Shown here: positions 17,080 to 24,763 of the stretch, piece after piece
How the letters are laid out: the number at the start of each line of letters is the position of its first letter
Numbering within the stretch: position 1 is the stretch's first letter
Origin: Altibacter sp.
GTDB taxonomy: Bacteria; Bacteroidota; Bacteroidia; Flavobacteriales; Flavobacteriaceae
Direction: 5' to 3'
Length of the DNA stretch: 64,000 nucleotides
NCBI GenBank assembly: GCA_002696485.1
Contig: NZTP01000086.1
Location: forward strand, 62,001-126,000
Notes under the pieces: generated by a model
Database searches by the model: none
The model's input: the letters and a program-made list of their open reading frames with translations, nothing else
What the model was told of the DNA's origin: nothing
Position numbers and translations under genes: made by a program

Positions 17080-18771
17080 ATGCGCTGGACCTTACAACCA
17101 AAACCACCCACTCACAAAGTTGAGCAGTTAGCCAATGCTTTAGGAGTTGAAAAACCAATTGCTTCATTATTATTGCAGCGTGGTATTGAGACCTATGACG
17201 ATGCTAAGAAATTCTTCCGGCCCAGTCTGGAAGACTTGCACGATCCTTATTTAATGATGGATATGGCTAAAGCGGTTGCTCGTATTGAAAGGGCCGTAGA
17301 AAACCAAGAGAACATTCTTATCTATGGTGATTATGATGTTGATGGTACCACTAGTGTAGCCCTGCTGTCATCCTATCTTTTAAGTTACTATCCCAAGGTT
17401 GCCACTTATATTCCCGACCGTTATGATGAGGGTTATGGGGTTTCGTATAAAGGAATTGATTTTGCGGAAGACAATAGGATGTCGCTAATCATCGCTTTGG
17501 ATTGCGGGATCAAGGCTGTGGATAAAGTACAATATGCCTCAAAAAAAGGGATTGATTTTATTATTTGTGATCACCACCGTCCCGGTGATGCTTTGCCAAA
17601 GGCCGTAGCCGTGCTCGATCCGAAGCGCGATGATTGCAACTACCCTTATAAAGAATTATGCGGTTGCGGGGTTGGCTTCAAATTGGTCCAAGCCCTCGCC
17701 GCCCGAAAGAATCAAGATCTGGAGGATCTATTGCTTTATCTGGATCTGGTCGCCACGGCGATCGGTGCCGATATCGTACCCATTACCGGAGAGAACAGGA
17801 TCTTAGCCTATTACGGTTTACAAGTGATTAATTCGAATCCGCGTACCGGCTTTAAAGCCATTCTTCAGCATGTAAAAAAAGAAACCTTGAACATTACAGA
17901 CGTGGTTTTTATATTGGCACCACGCATCAATGCGGCCGGGCGTATGAAACACGGCAATCATGCGGTTAGGTTACTTACTGAAACCAATAGTGAGCACGCC
18001 GAGCAGTGGGCAGGGGAGATCGAACAATTCAACACCGACCGGAAGGAGGCCGATCAACAGATCACAGAGGCGGCGCTACAAAAGATTATTGAGAACAAGG
18101 AAGAGAACCGAATGACCACTGTAGTATACGACGAGCATTGGCACAAGGGAGTTATAGGGATCGTGGCCTCAAGACTTACCGAAACCTATTACCGGCCTAC
18201 GTTGGTCTTTACGAAAAGCGGTGATAAACTGGCCGCATCAGCACGTTCGGTAAAGGATTTCGATGTGTACAATGCTTTAGAAGCCTGCGCAGCACATATT
18301 GAGCAATTTGGCGGACATAAATATGCTGCCGGCCTTACTTTACATGAAGCAGACTATGAGAAGTTTAAAGCGGCCTTCGAAGAAGTTGTTGCCCAAACAA
18401 TTGACCCAAAACTATTGGTTCCCGAGATCCGTATCGATGCAGAGATCGACTTGAAAGACATCACTCCAAAATTCTACCGTATCTTAAAACAGTTCGCTCC
18501 GTTCGGACCCGGGAATATGACCCCTGTTTTTATGTCGCAGCACCTAAAAGATACAGGATGGGGAAAATGTGTTGGAGAGGACAAAACACATCTTCGGCTT
18601 ACGGTTAGGCAAGGAAACTCTCCTCAATTTACCGCCATTGGCTTCGGAATGGCCGACAAACAGGACATTGCATGTTCAGGAAATATTTTCAAAGCGGCCT
18701 ATACCATCGATGAGAATGAATGGCAGGGGACGGTAAGCCTTCAGTTAAAGCTTAAGGACATTATTCCGTAA
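17080..18771 (+). CDS. recJ: Single-stranded-DNA-specific exonuclease RecJ
   Basis: A 563-aa 5'-3' exonuclease for recombination and mismatch repair. The DHH-domain motifs are DYDVDGTTS (residues 84-92), ALDCGI and CDHHRP (DHH at 164-166). The DHHA1 part carries FGGHKYAAGLTL, and the OB-type C-terminal domain includes FAPFGPGNMTPVF. Length is normal. Its last 11 nt overlap the convergent lpxH gene. The first ATG is at 17080, and the region before it contains the hairpins at 16966-17039. Confidence 0.95.
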   Translation: MRWTLQPKPPTHKVEQLANALGVEKPIASLLLQRGIETYDDAKKFFRPSLEDLHDPYLMMDMAKAVARIERAVENQENILIYGDYDVDGTTSVALLSSYLLSYYPKVATYIPDRYDEGYGVSYKGIDFAEDNRMSLIIALDCGIKAVDKVQYASKKGIDFIICDHHRPGDALPKAVAVLDPKRDDCNYPYKELCGCGVGFKLVQALAARKNQDLEDLLLYLDLVATAIGADIVPITGENRILAYYGLQVINSNPRTGFKAILQHVKKETLNITDVVFILAPRINAAGRMKHGNHAVRLLTETNSEHAEQWAGEIEQFNTDRKEADQQITEAALQKIIENKEENRMTTVVYDEHWHKGVIGIVASRLTETYYRPTLVFTKSGDKLAASARSVKDFDVYNALEACAAHIEQFGGHKYAAGLTLHEADYEKFKAAFEEVVAQTIDPKLLVPEIRIDAEIDLKDITPKFYRILKQFAPFGPGNMTPVFMSQHLKDTGWGKCVGEDKTHLRLTVRQGNSPQFTAIGFGMADKQDIACSGNIFKAAYTIDENEWQGTVSLQLKLKDIIP

Positions 18772-19519
18772 ATTCTTTCAACTGAAGGGAAGTGCCATCA
18801 AATTCACCATAGGTATAATGAGAGATCCAATCACCCAAGTTGATGTAGGTAGCTTTTTCAGAAATGCGAATTTCCATGGGAAGATGGCGGTGACCAAATA
18901 TAAAATAATCATAATGCTTCGTTTCCAGCTTTCGTTTTGCATACTGCGCCAACCATTCATTTTCTTCACCTAAGAACTTTTTGTCCTCATCACCCGAAAT
19001 CAATTTGTTCTTTACGGAAAGATATTGCGCGAGGCGCATGCCTAATTCCGGATGAAACCAGCGGAACAACCAATTAAAGACCGGGTTGGTAAAGACCTTC
19101 TTCATACGTTTGTAGCCTTTATCACCGGGGCCTTTACCGTCTCCGTGGCCAATCAAGAACACCTTGTCATTAAAAATAAATTCTTTTGGTTCTCTGAACG
19201 TGGGAATGTTCAGTTCCTTTTCGAAATAGTCGCGCATCCATAAATCATGATTACCCACAAAAAAATAAATAGGGATTCCTCTATCGCTCAATTCCGCAAG
19301 TTTGCCTAGAACGCGAACAAATCCTTTTGGCACCACGGTCTTGTATTCGAACCAAAAATCGAACAGATCTCCTAACAGAAAAATAGCTGCGGCATCCTCC
19401 TTCACCATGTCCAGCCAACGCACAAATTTCTTTTCACGTGGAAGGCTTTCTGCCGGGGTCGGCGCCCCAAGGTGATTATCGCTCGAAAAATAGACTTTCT
19501 TTCCGTGTGGGATCTGCAT
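18761..19519 (-). CDS. lpxH: UDP-2,3-diacylglucosamine diphosphatase
   Basis: A 252-aa metallophosphoesterase of lipid A synthesis, cleaving UDP-2,3-diacylglucosamine to lipid X at the inner membrane. The metal ligands are all visible: SSDNHLG, LGDLFDFWFEY, VGNHDLWM, GHGDGKGPGD and FGHRHLP. The WF-rich segment FNWLFRWFHPELGMRLA is the family's lipid-binding insertion. The protein fits the LpxH type rather than LpxI or LpxG. Its 3' end overlaps recJ by 11 nt on the opposite strand. Confidence 0.92.
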   Translation of the reverse strand: MQIPHGKKVYFSSDNHLGAPTPAESLPREKKFVRWLDMVKEDAAAIFLLGDLFDFWFEYKTVVPKGFVRVLGKLAELSDRGIPIYFFVGNHDLWMRDYFEKELNIPTFREPKEFIFNDKVFLIGHGDGKGPGDKGYKRMKKVFTNPVFNWLFRWFHPELGMRLAQYLSVKNKLISGDEDKKFLGEENEWLAQYAKRKLETKHYDYFIFGHRHLPMEIRISEKATYINLGDWISHYTYGEFDGTSLQLKEFTE

Positions 19520-19523
19520 GGCT

Positions 19524-19531
19524 CAAAGATA
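19524..19531 (-). promoter_or_regulatory. -7 box immediately before lpxH
   Basis: TATCTTTG on the minus strand matches TAnnTTTG and ends 4 nt before the lpxH ATG at 19519. If it is used, transcription would begin at or next to the start codon, giving a leaderless mRNA. Confidence 0.4.
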
Positions 19532-19595
19532 GAGAAAAAAGCTCCTATGGAGTATATTAAATGGTTGGGGGATCGAAAGACGCAGGTTTTATGAT

Positions 19596-20048
19596 TCACG
19601 CGTTATCAGACGCGAACCATTCGGCATAACTGGTGGCAGTCTCCTGAAGCTTCAGCGAATGTAATTTGATCGTTTCGGGCAGTCTGGTTTTTATCTTTTC
19701 GGCAAAATCCATCACCATCATTTCACTTGTAGGTTGATAGTTCACCAATAATACATTGTGTCCTCGATCCTTGAGCTCGTTCGCCAATTCCACATGTGGG
19801 GTATTTTTGTTAAACACGGTCGCATGATCGAAAACATCCACAATTTCCTCCTTCACGATCTTTTTTAGATCACTAAAATCGATCACCATTCCGTATTTTA
19901 CGTTCTCGGTGTTGGAAATAGGTGTTCCAATTACAGTTACGGACAGCCGGTAACTATGGCCATGCACATTGCGGCATTTCCCATCATAACCGTATAGGGC
20001 GTGCCCGGTTTCGAAAGAGAATTGTTTGGTGATTCGTATCTTATTCAT
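19596..20048 (-). CDS. queD: 6-pyruvoyl/6-carboxytetrahydropterin synthase family protein
   Basis: A 150-aa protein when started at the ATG at 20048 (MNKIRITKQFSFETGH). Zinc-binding His16, His29 and His31 are in ETGHAL and NVHGHSY, and Cys25 is the expected catalytic thiol in KCRNVHG. VIDFSDLKK and PTSEMMVMDFAEKI complete the family pattern. QueD makes 6-carboxytetrahydropterin for queuosine. The open frame reaches 20084, but the added residues precede the conserved start and overlap the promoter. Single gene, divergent from the 2OG oxygenase. Confidence 0.9.
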   Translation of the reverse strand: MNKIRITKQFSFETGHALYGYDGKCRNVHGHSYRLSVTVIGTPISNTENVKYGMVIDFSDLKKIVKEEIVDVFDHATVFNKNTPHVELANELKDRGHNVLLVNYQPTSEMMVMDFAEKIKTRLPETIKLHSLKLQETATSYAEWFASDNA

Positions 20049-20064
20049 ACAATAGCTTTGGAAG

Positions 20065-20072
20065 CAAAGATA
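20065..20072 (-). promoter_or_regulatory. -7 box of the queD promoter
   Basis: TATCTTTG on the minus strand matches TAnnTTTG exactly, 16 nt before the queD ATG. A TTG lies 17 nt upstream as a possible -33 element. The region is a short divergent promoter shared with the box at 20122. Confidence 0.55.
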
Positions 20073-20121
20073 CGGCATTTCCAAAAATCAACATTTTTAG
20101 TTTTCGAATCGTTTTCTGAAG

Positions 20122-20129
20122 TATATTTG
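20122..20129 (+). promoter_or_regulatory. -7 box of the 2OG-Fe(II) oxygenase gene
   Basis: TATATTTG matches TAnnTTTG exactly and lies 17 nt before the ATG at 20147. It is the divergent counterpart of the queD box. Confidence 0.55.
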
Positions 20130-20146
20130 CCGGCTTTTTATACGAT

Positions 20147-20788
20147 ATGGTACAGGAAAAAGAATTGTTCGAACAACTGGATTTTGTTGAGAATCCTTTA
20201 TTTGAAAGTATTATCGCTCAGCTTTTAAAAAAAAAGTATGCGATCGTGGATGGTTTTTTTGATGCTTCGGAAGTGATCTCGCTTCGCGAATCGCTTTTGG
20301 AAACTTATGAAGTAAAAGGATTTAAGAAATCGGCCATTGGTAACTGGATTCAGGAAGAGGTAGACAAGACCGTGCGCGGGGATTTTATTTCATGGATCGA
20401 TGAATCGAAAAAATCACCTGCGGAAGAAATATTCTTTCGGAAGATCAACACAATGGTAAATTATTTGAACAAGACCTGTTTTTTAGGGATCTTTGAGAAA
20501 GAATTTCACTATGCGATCTACCCTAAAGGAACCTTCTACAAACGGCACCTGGATACGTTTAAGAACGACGACCGGCGAAAACTTTCCATGGTTTGTTATT
20601 TGAACGAAGCGAACTGGCCTGCTTCTAACGGTGGAGAATTAACGTTATATCCCACAGAAACGGCGCTGGATATCCTGCCATTACCGGGCCGTATGGTTAT
20701 CTTTGAAAGTCAAACACTGGAGCACGAGGTGAAAGAGGTAAAAGCTTCACAGCGTTTGAGCATTACAGGGTGGTTAAAAACCCGATAA
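20147..20788 (+). CDS. 2-oxoglutarate-Fe(II) oxygenase (prolyl-hydroxylase-like)
   Basis: A 213-aa dioxygenase of the P4Hc type. The iron triad is readable: His and Asp in FYKRHLDTFKNDDRRKLS and the distal His in QTLEHEVKEV; the following RLSITGWLK supplies the Arg that binds 2-oxoglutarate. MVCYLNEANWPASNGGELTLYP is the double-stranded-helix core seen in the SM-20/EGLN-like branch. The substrate is unknown; bacterial relatives hydroxylate proline in proteins such as EF-Tu. It ends 0 nt from the convergent 32-aa gene. Confidence 0.87.
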   Translation: MVQEKELFEQLDFVENPLFESIIAQLLKKKYAIVDGFFDASEVISLRESLLETYEVKGFKKSAIGNWIQEEVDKTVRGDFISWIDESKKSPAEEIFFRKINTMVNYLNKTCFLGIFEKEFHYAIYPKGTFYKRHLDTFKNDDRRKLSMVCYLNEANWPASNGGELTLYPTETALDILPLPGRMVIFESQTLEHEVKEVKASQRLSITGWLKTR

Positions 20789-20887
20789 CTATCGCTTCTT
20801 GAACTTTTTATAACGAACCACGACTACCAACAAGATCCCGATCACCAAAAAGAGTCCGGGGCCGCCTAAAAATCGTAAAATATCCAT
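20789..20887 (-). CDS. 32-aa single-span membrane peptide downstream of the MATE gene
   Basis: Found by reading the gap between the MATE gene and the convergent oxygenase; it is too short for ordinary gene finding. The ATG at 20887 opens MDILRFLGGPGLFLVIGILL, followed by three more valines and a basic tail ending in KKFKKR. One strongly hydrophobic helix with a positive C-terminal end predicts an N-out single-span inner-membrane peptide. It begins 24 nt past the MATE stop on the same strand and fills the gap exactly. A role in assisting the transporter is only a guess. Confidence 0.55.
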   Translation of the reverse strand: MDILRFLGGPGLFLVIGILLVVVVRYKKFKKR

Positions 20888-20910
20888 AAGCACTTTTAGT
20901 TGTAAATGTA

Positions 20911-22245
20911 TTAAATTTGGGAAAGCGGGCGGTATTTTCTATTGAACTTTATAAGCAATGCCACAGCCCTATATCCTATCCAAATTAAAATGGCTCCCCA
21001 AATACCCAATAAGCCCCAGTCCGTAAAACGAGAAAAATAAAGGAAGGGAACAAAACCTAAGAATGTGGCTCCTAAAAGTACGTTTCGCAGGTATTTCATT
21101 TCACCCAAACCTTTAAAAATAGCATCCAGCGTAAAGGCGAGCGCATTGATGGGCTGACTTATCAAAACCATAAAGAACATACCGTAGAAAATACGAAGCA
21201 CTTGGGCATCCTTGTTGAATAAACGGCCCAGCGGCTCATAGAAAAGGAGCCCTATCACCACAAGAATAACGGATACGCCAAGATTATAGAGGTTGACCCG
21301 TTTGGTTAACACATATAACCGTGAGTAGTCCTTTGCACCTAATAGTTTACCACCAAGTATGTTTCCGGCGGCACCATAACCATCAATAAAAAAAGCAGAG
21401 AATAACCAGATATTAATTGCGATTGCATGGGCAGCAATAAATTCTTTTCCTAAACCGGTCGCTTCTCTTACAGCCAATAACAAAGCAATGTTAAGCGCTA
21501 AGGATCGTACAAAGAGATTAAAGCTCATGGATACTAAACGACGAATCTCAGGGTGGAGCGGAAATTGCAGATGTAAGGAAACCGTGGTCTTCTTTAGTAA
21601 AAAGATGAGGGCCAGCATCGCCATCATCCCTTGAGCAATTAGACTTGCCCAGGCCGCTCCTTTGATGCCAAGCGCAGGAACATAGTCCTCAACACCATAC
21701 ACTAAAATAAAATCCAGTGCTATATTCAATGCAGCTCCCGAGGTGGCTATGATCATAGGCCAAAAGGTATTCTGTAATCCGCGAAAAAGACCAAATACTG
21801 CAAAGGTGAACAAGGTAAGTGGGAACCCCCAAATACGAATGTTATAATAATCAATGCTGTATTGTAAGATAAGACCTTCGGCATTGAGCAATGTAAAAAT
21901 CTCCTCAACGAAGAAATAGGTAGAGAAAAGAACAATAAGGCTTAGCGCAATATTGAAATAGATCGCTTGCGCCGGGAAGCTATCGAGGTCTCTTAGTTTC
22001 CCCGCACCCAGGTTTTGTGATACAATAGCCGAAATGGCGCTACGGCTTTGCGCGAGGATCCAGATAAGCATCGAAAGAAAGGACCCTACAATACCCACAG
22101 CTGCCAACGATTCAGTCCCAAACTGTGGAATATTACCCACAATGGCTGCGTCGGTACTTGAGAGGACCGGTTCTGCGATACCCGATAAGATGGCGGGCAA
22201 CGCTAATTGTTGGATGCGCTTAAATGAAATGTTGGTCTTATCCAT
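20911..22245 (-). CDS. MATE family efflux transporter
   Basis: A 444-aa multidrug/toxic-compound extrusion protein with about 12 hydrophobic helices. The first helix region includes LALPAILSGIAEPVLSSTDA and AAVGIVGSFLSMLIWILAQSRSA, the DinF-like branch pattern, and the two halves are pseudo-symmetrical. It would export cationic or other drugs using a sodium or proton gradient. It follows the GNAT gene by 15 nt on the same strand, with a possible internal -7 box overlapping the GNAT stop. Confidence 0.9.
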   Translation of the reverse strand: MDKTNISFKRIQQLALPAILSGIAEPVLSSTDAAIVGNIPQFGTESLAAVGIVGSFLSMLIWILAQSRSAISAIVSQNLGAGKLRDLDSFPAQAIYFNIALSLIVLFSTYFFVEEIFTLLNAEGLILQYSIDYYNIRIWGFPLTLFTFAVFGLFRGLQNTFWPMIIATSGAALNIALDFILVYGVEDYVPALGIKGAAWASLIAQGMMAMLALIFLLKKTTVSLHLQFPLHPEIRRLVSMSFNLFVRSLALNIALLLAVREATGLGKEFIAAHAIAINIWLFSAFFIDGYGAAGNILGGKLLGAKDYSRLYVLTKRVNLYNLGVSVILVVIGLLFYEPLGRLFNKDAQVLRIFYGMFFMVLISQPINALAFTLDAIFKGLGEMKYLRNVLLGATFLGFVPFLYFSRFTDWGLLGIWGAILIWIGYRAVALLIKFNRKYRPLSQI

Positions 22246-22255
22246 GCGTGAGCCG

Positions 22256-22263
22256 CAAAATTA
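22256..22263 (-). promoter_or_regulatory. Possible internal -7 box before the MATE gene
   Basis: TAATTTTG on the minus strand matches TAnnTTTG and overlaps the stop codon of the GNAT gene, ending 10 nt before the MATE ATG. A chance match is possible in AT-rich sequence. Confidence 0.35.
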
Positions 22264-22767
22264 GCCATTCAGGACCAATTCATAGCAATAAAATGGTGCA
22301 TCACTTTGTTTCGGAAAATAGACGGAGCCCAACCGGGTGTAACCACGTTGTTCATAGAAGCGTTGATTCCTTGTATTTAAACTGAAAGTGTCTAAGCGTA
22401 TAGAAGCGACATTGCTCTTTTTTGCTTTAGCTTCAGCGAAGTCCATAAGCTGTTGGGCATATCCTTTTCCCTGATAGGAAGGGTGCACTGCCAGTCGATG
22501 TATGTAGTAATGAATAGTGTCCGGTATGAGCCAGTGTACGTGATTATATTCCAGGTCTTTTTCCGAAGCGATACAAATACAGCCAACCACTTCATTTTTT
22601 ACAAGGAGTACGTATAACTCTTGTTGTTCCAGGTCTTTCTGAAAGGCTCTAACAGTGGGATAATTCTCATTCCACTGATAGATACCCAGCTCACACATGT
22701 GCGCGGCACAGGCTTTTGTAATTGTTATAATTTTCTCAATTTCTAAACGTTTCGCGTGCCGAATCAT
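22261..22767 (-). CDS. GNAT family N-acetyltransferase
   Basis: A 168-aa acetyl-CoA-dependent acetyltransferase. The acetyl-CoA loop is in HRLAVHPSYQGKGYAQQLMDFAEAKAK (motif A, Q/RxxGxG/A), and motif B is TRNQRFYEQRGYTRLGSVYF. The substrate is not readable. It begins a probable two- or three-gene operon with the MATE transporter and the 32-aa peptide, which may point to drug or metabolite modification plus export. Confidence 0.88.
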   Translation of the reverse strand: MIRHAKRLEIEKIITITKACAAHMCELGIYQWNENYPTVRAFQKDLEQQELYVLLVKNEVVGCICIASEKDLEYNHVHWLIPDTIHYYIHRLAVHPSYQGKGYAQQLMDFAEAKAKKSNVASIRLDTFSLNTRNQRFYEQRGYTRLGSVYFPKQSDAPFYCYELVLNG

Positions 22768-22777
22768 TTTTAAAAAT

Positions 22778-22785
22778 TAATTTTG
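22778..22785 (+). promoter_or_regulatory. -7 box of the universal stress protein gene
   Basis: TAATTTTG matches TAnnTTTG exactly, 55 nt before the ATG at 22841, giving a leader of about 50 nt. Confidence 0.5.
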
Positions 22786-22840
22786 CTTCAGGTTCTGCCA
22801 ACGGAAGCAGATGATTAAAGATAAATGAATTAGAAAAACA

Positions 22841-23635
22841 ATGAAAAACATTTTGGTGCCCATTGGCTCTTCGGAAAACGCAGTAAGCAATTTACAATAT
22901 GCCATAGATCTGGCAAAGGTCGTTGAAGCAACCGTATATGTAGTTTCAGTTTTTCAAGAGTTGTCCAAAGTGGGCGGACTCTCTAAAGTGAATACCTTAC
23001 TGAAGGAAGAATCCGAGGATCGTCTGGAAGAAGTCCTATCTAAAGTGGATAAAAAAGGGGTTTCTGTGATCGCCCATCCCATAAAGGGAGAGATCTTAGA
23101 AGGGATCAATCGTGTAAATCAACAAATTCCCATAGATCTAATGGTATTGGCCCCACGAAGTAATTCTATTAAAGAAGGGGTGTTTTTAGGCAAAACCTCA
23201 GGGAAGTTGCTAAAGCATACCAATCTTCCTATTCTTGTAGTTCCCGAAGGAGCCTCATTTTTGCCTCCAAAAAAGATTATGATGGCCTTTAAGAATGGCA
23301 ATTTTGAGAACGATCAATTGCTGGAACCACTTCAAAAATTCATCCGACACTTTGAAAGTGAAGTACATGTACTTCATGTAGAAACACCGGAGAGCACCCC
23401 TGAAATGCTGGGAGTAAGCCATAATGTGAAACAATTACAAGCGTCGTATACCCAAACTCAAAATGCTACGACCTTTCAGGCGGTGTTAGAACACTTTCAA
23501 GGGTTTCAACCCGATATGATCTGCGTGGTGCGAAGAAAACGCGGATTCTTTAAGAAATTGTGGGAAAAGAATGAGATCATGAAAAAAGAATTTCATACAA
23601 GCAAACCTTTATTGGTTTTACCTGTACAAGATTAA
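22841..23635 (+). CDS. Universal stress protein, two UspA domains
   Basis: A 264-aa protein made of two tandem Usp folds. The first starts MKNILVPIGSSENAVSNLQYAIDLAK and ends with the nucleotide-loop region LGKTSGKLLKHTNLPILVVPEG (G-x-x-G-type). The second (about residues 145-264) is degenerate and ends in EFHTSKPLLVLPV. Such proteins are induced by stress and bind ATP. The gene is followed closely by tRNA-Ala on the same strand but the tRNA has its own promoter-like sequence. Confidence 0.9.
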   Translation: MKNILVPIGSSENAVSNLQYAIDLAKVVEATVYVVSVFQELSKVGGLSKVNTLLKEESEDRLEEVLSKVDKKGVSVIAHPIKGEILEGINRVNQQIPIDLMVLAPRSNSIKEGVFLGKTSGKLLKHTNLPILVVPEGASFLPPKKIMMAFKNGNFENDQLLEPLQKFIRHFESEVHVLHVETPESTPEMLGVSHNVKQLQASYTQTQNATTFQAVLEHFQGFQPDMICVVRRKRGFFKKLWEKNEIMKKEFHTSKPLLVLPVQD

Positions 23636-23644
23636 AAAATTTAT

Positions 23645-23652
23645 TATTTTCG
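23645..23652 (+). promoter_or_regulatory. Promoter-like -7 box of tRNA-Ala
   Basis: TATTTTCG is one base from the TAnnTTTG consensus and lies 12 nt before the mature tRNA 5' end, a usual distance for a tRNA promoter in this group. Confidence 0.4.
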
Positions 23653-23664
23653 CAGTTCTAAGTC

Positions 23665-23738
<74 letters not shown>

Positions 23739-23748
23739 CATCAAGCAG

Positions 23749-23783
23749 AAAATCCGTTTCTTTTTTAAGAAGCGGATTTTTTT
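23749..23783 (+). terminator. Intrinsic terminator after tRNA-Ala
   Basis: AAATCCG-TTTCTT and AAGAA-GCGGATTT form a long stem with a short loop, followed by a T7 tract. It lies 11 nt after the tRNA. Confidence 0.88.
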
Positions 23784-23872
23784 ATTTCTGTAAAATGGGA
23801 GCGTGCTTCTATTTCAGAGAAACCGGAATGTTTTGTATTTCGACTAAAATAAAAAGCACCATAGCGGGACAC

Positions 23873-23895
23873 TTAAAAATAGTTTGTGTACAAAC
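23873..23895 (-). terminator. Weak terminator-like hairpin after the alpha/beta hydrolase
   Basis: GTTTG-TACA-CAAAC followed on the minus strand by TATTTTTAA, 26 nt past the hydrolase stop. The stem is only 5 bp, so this is tentative. Confidence 0.35.
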
Positions 23896-23920
23896 ACATA
23901 CGCATGGGGAGATACTTAAC

Positions 23921-24763
23921 CTACCGGAAGAATTGCACTGTCTTTTGAATAACCAGTTCCAAATCTCTTGGGAGTTGGCTTTCATGCCACGGATGACTTG
24001 CTCCAAATACATGATCGGCACCATCAATGATGTGTAAGGTACTTTTGGGATTCCACAGCTGTAATTGTTGCGCTTCCTTTTCAGAGACCGTAGTATCTTC
24101 CGTCCCGTGAATGACAAGCATTGGTTTGTTGAGAGCGGTAACAGCACGTTTTATCGTGAGGCGCTCCTCATGGGCTAAAAAATCCTCATAGAACTGCCAG
24201 TCATGCGGCATTTGTTGTTTGGTACGTGCGTTTTCAATGTGGGTACGTCCTTTGTTCTTCCATTGCTGAAAGGCTTCGGTATGTTCTTGAAAACGCGCCC
24301 TGAAATCACTCACACTTGCCCAAGTCGCCACTTTTTGAATGCGCGGGTCTTCTTCGGCTTTAATAAGTGCGATTCCACCGCCTCGACTGTGTGCTAAAAG
24401 GTGAATTTGGTCTAGGTCTATCGGTAACTGCTGCTGCCCTTCAGCAAATATATAATCCAGCACCCGATCGAGATCTTCTAGTTCTTTGCTGAAATTGTTC
24501 TGTGCAAAGGCTTCCAGATCCGGGAAATCGATAGGCTGGTCGACGGTTCCTCCATTGTGTGAAAAATTAAATTTTAGAAAGAAGAATCCTGCGTTCGCAA
24601 AAGCCTCTGCCACCAAATGCCAAGCACCCCAATCTTTAAAACCTTTGTAGCCATGACAAAAAATTATTACCGGTTTAGCCAGACCTGAACCATCGTGGTA
24701 GGTATCAAACAAAATGGGTTTTTTATTTTTTAAAGGAAGTATGTTGTTCTTTTCAATATACAT
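23921..24763 (-). CDS. Alpha/beta hydrolase
   Basis: From the ATG at 24763 (MYIEKNNILPLKNKK) the product has 280 residues. It has the oxyanion segment IFCHGYKGFKDWGAW, nucleophile elbow LLAHSRGGGIAL with Ser, an acid in VIHGTEDTTVS and the catalytic His in GADHVFGASHPW. It resembles dienelactone-hydrolase/peptidase-like enzymes; the substrate is unknown and no signal peptide is seen. Its start overlaps the end of the AddB-like gene by 11 nt, so both are translated from one mRNA. The 42-nt longer open frame begins inside that gene. Confidence 0.85.
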   Translation of the reverse strand: MYIEKNNILPLKNKKPILFDTYHDGSGLAKPVIIFCHGYKGFKDWGAWHLVAEAFANAGFFFLKFNFSHNGGTVDQPIDFPDLEAFAQNNFSKELEDLDRVLDYIFAEGQQQLPIDLDQIHLLAHSRGGGIALIKAEEDPRIQKVATWASVSDFRARFQEHTEAFQQWKNKGRTHIENARTKQQMPHDWQFYEDFLAHEERLTIKRAVTALNKPMLVIHGTEDTTVSEKEAQQLQLWNPKSTLHIIDGADHVFGASHPWHESQLPRDLELVIQKTVQFFR

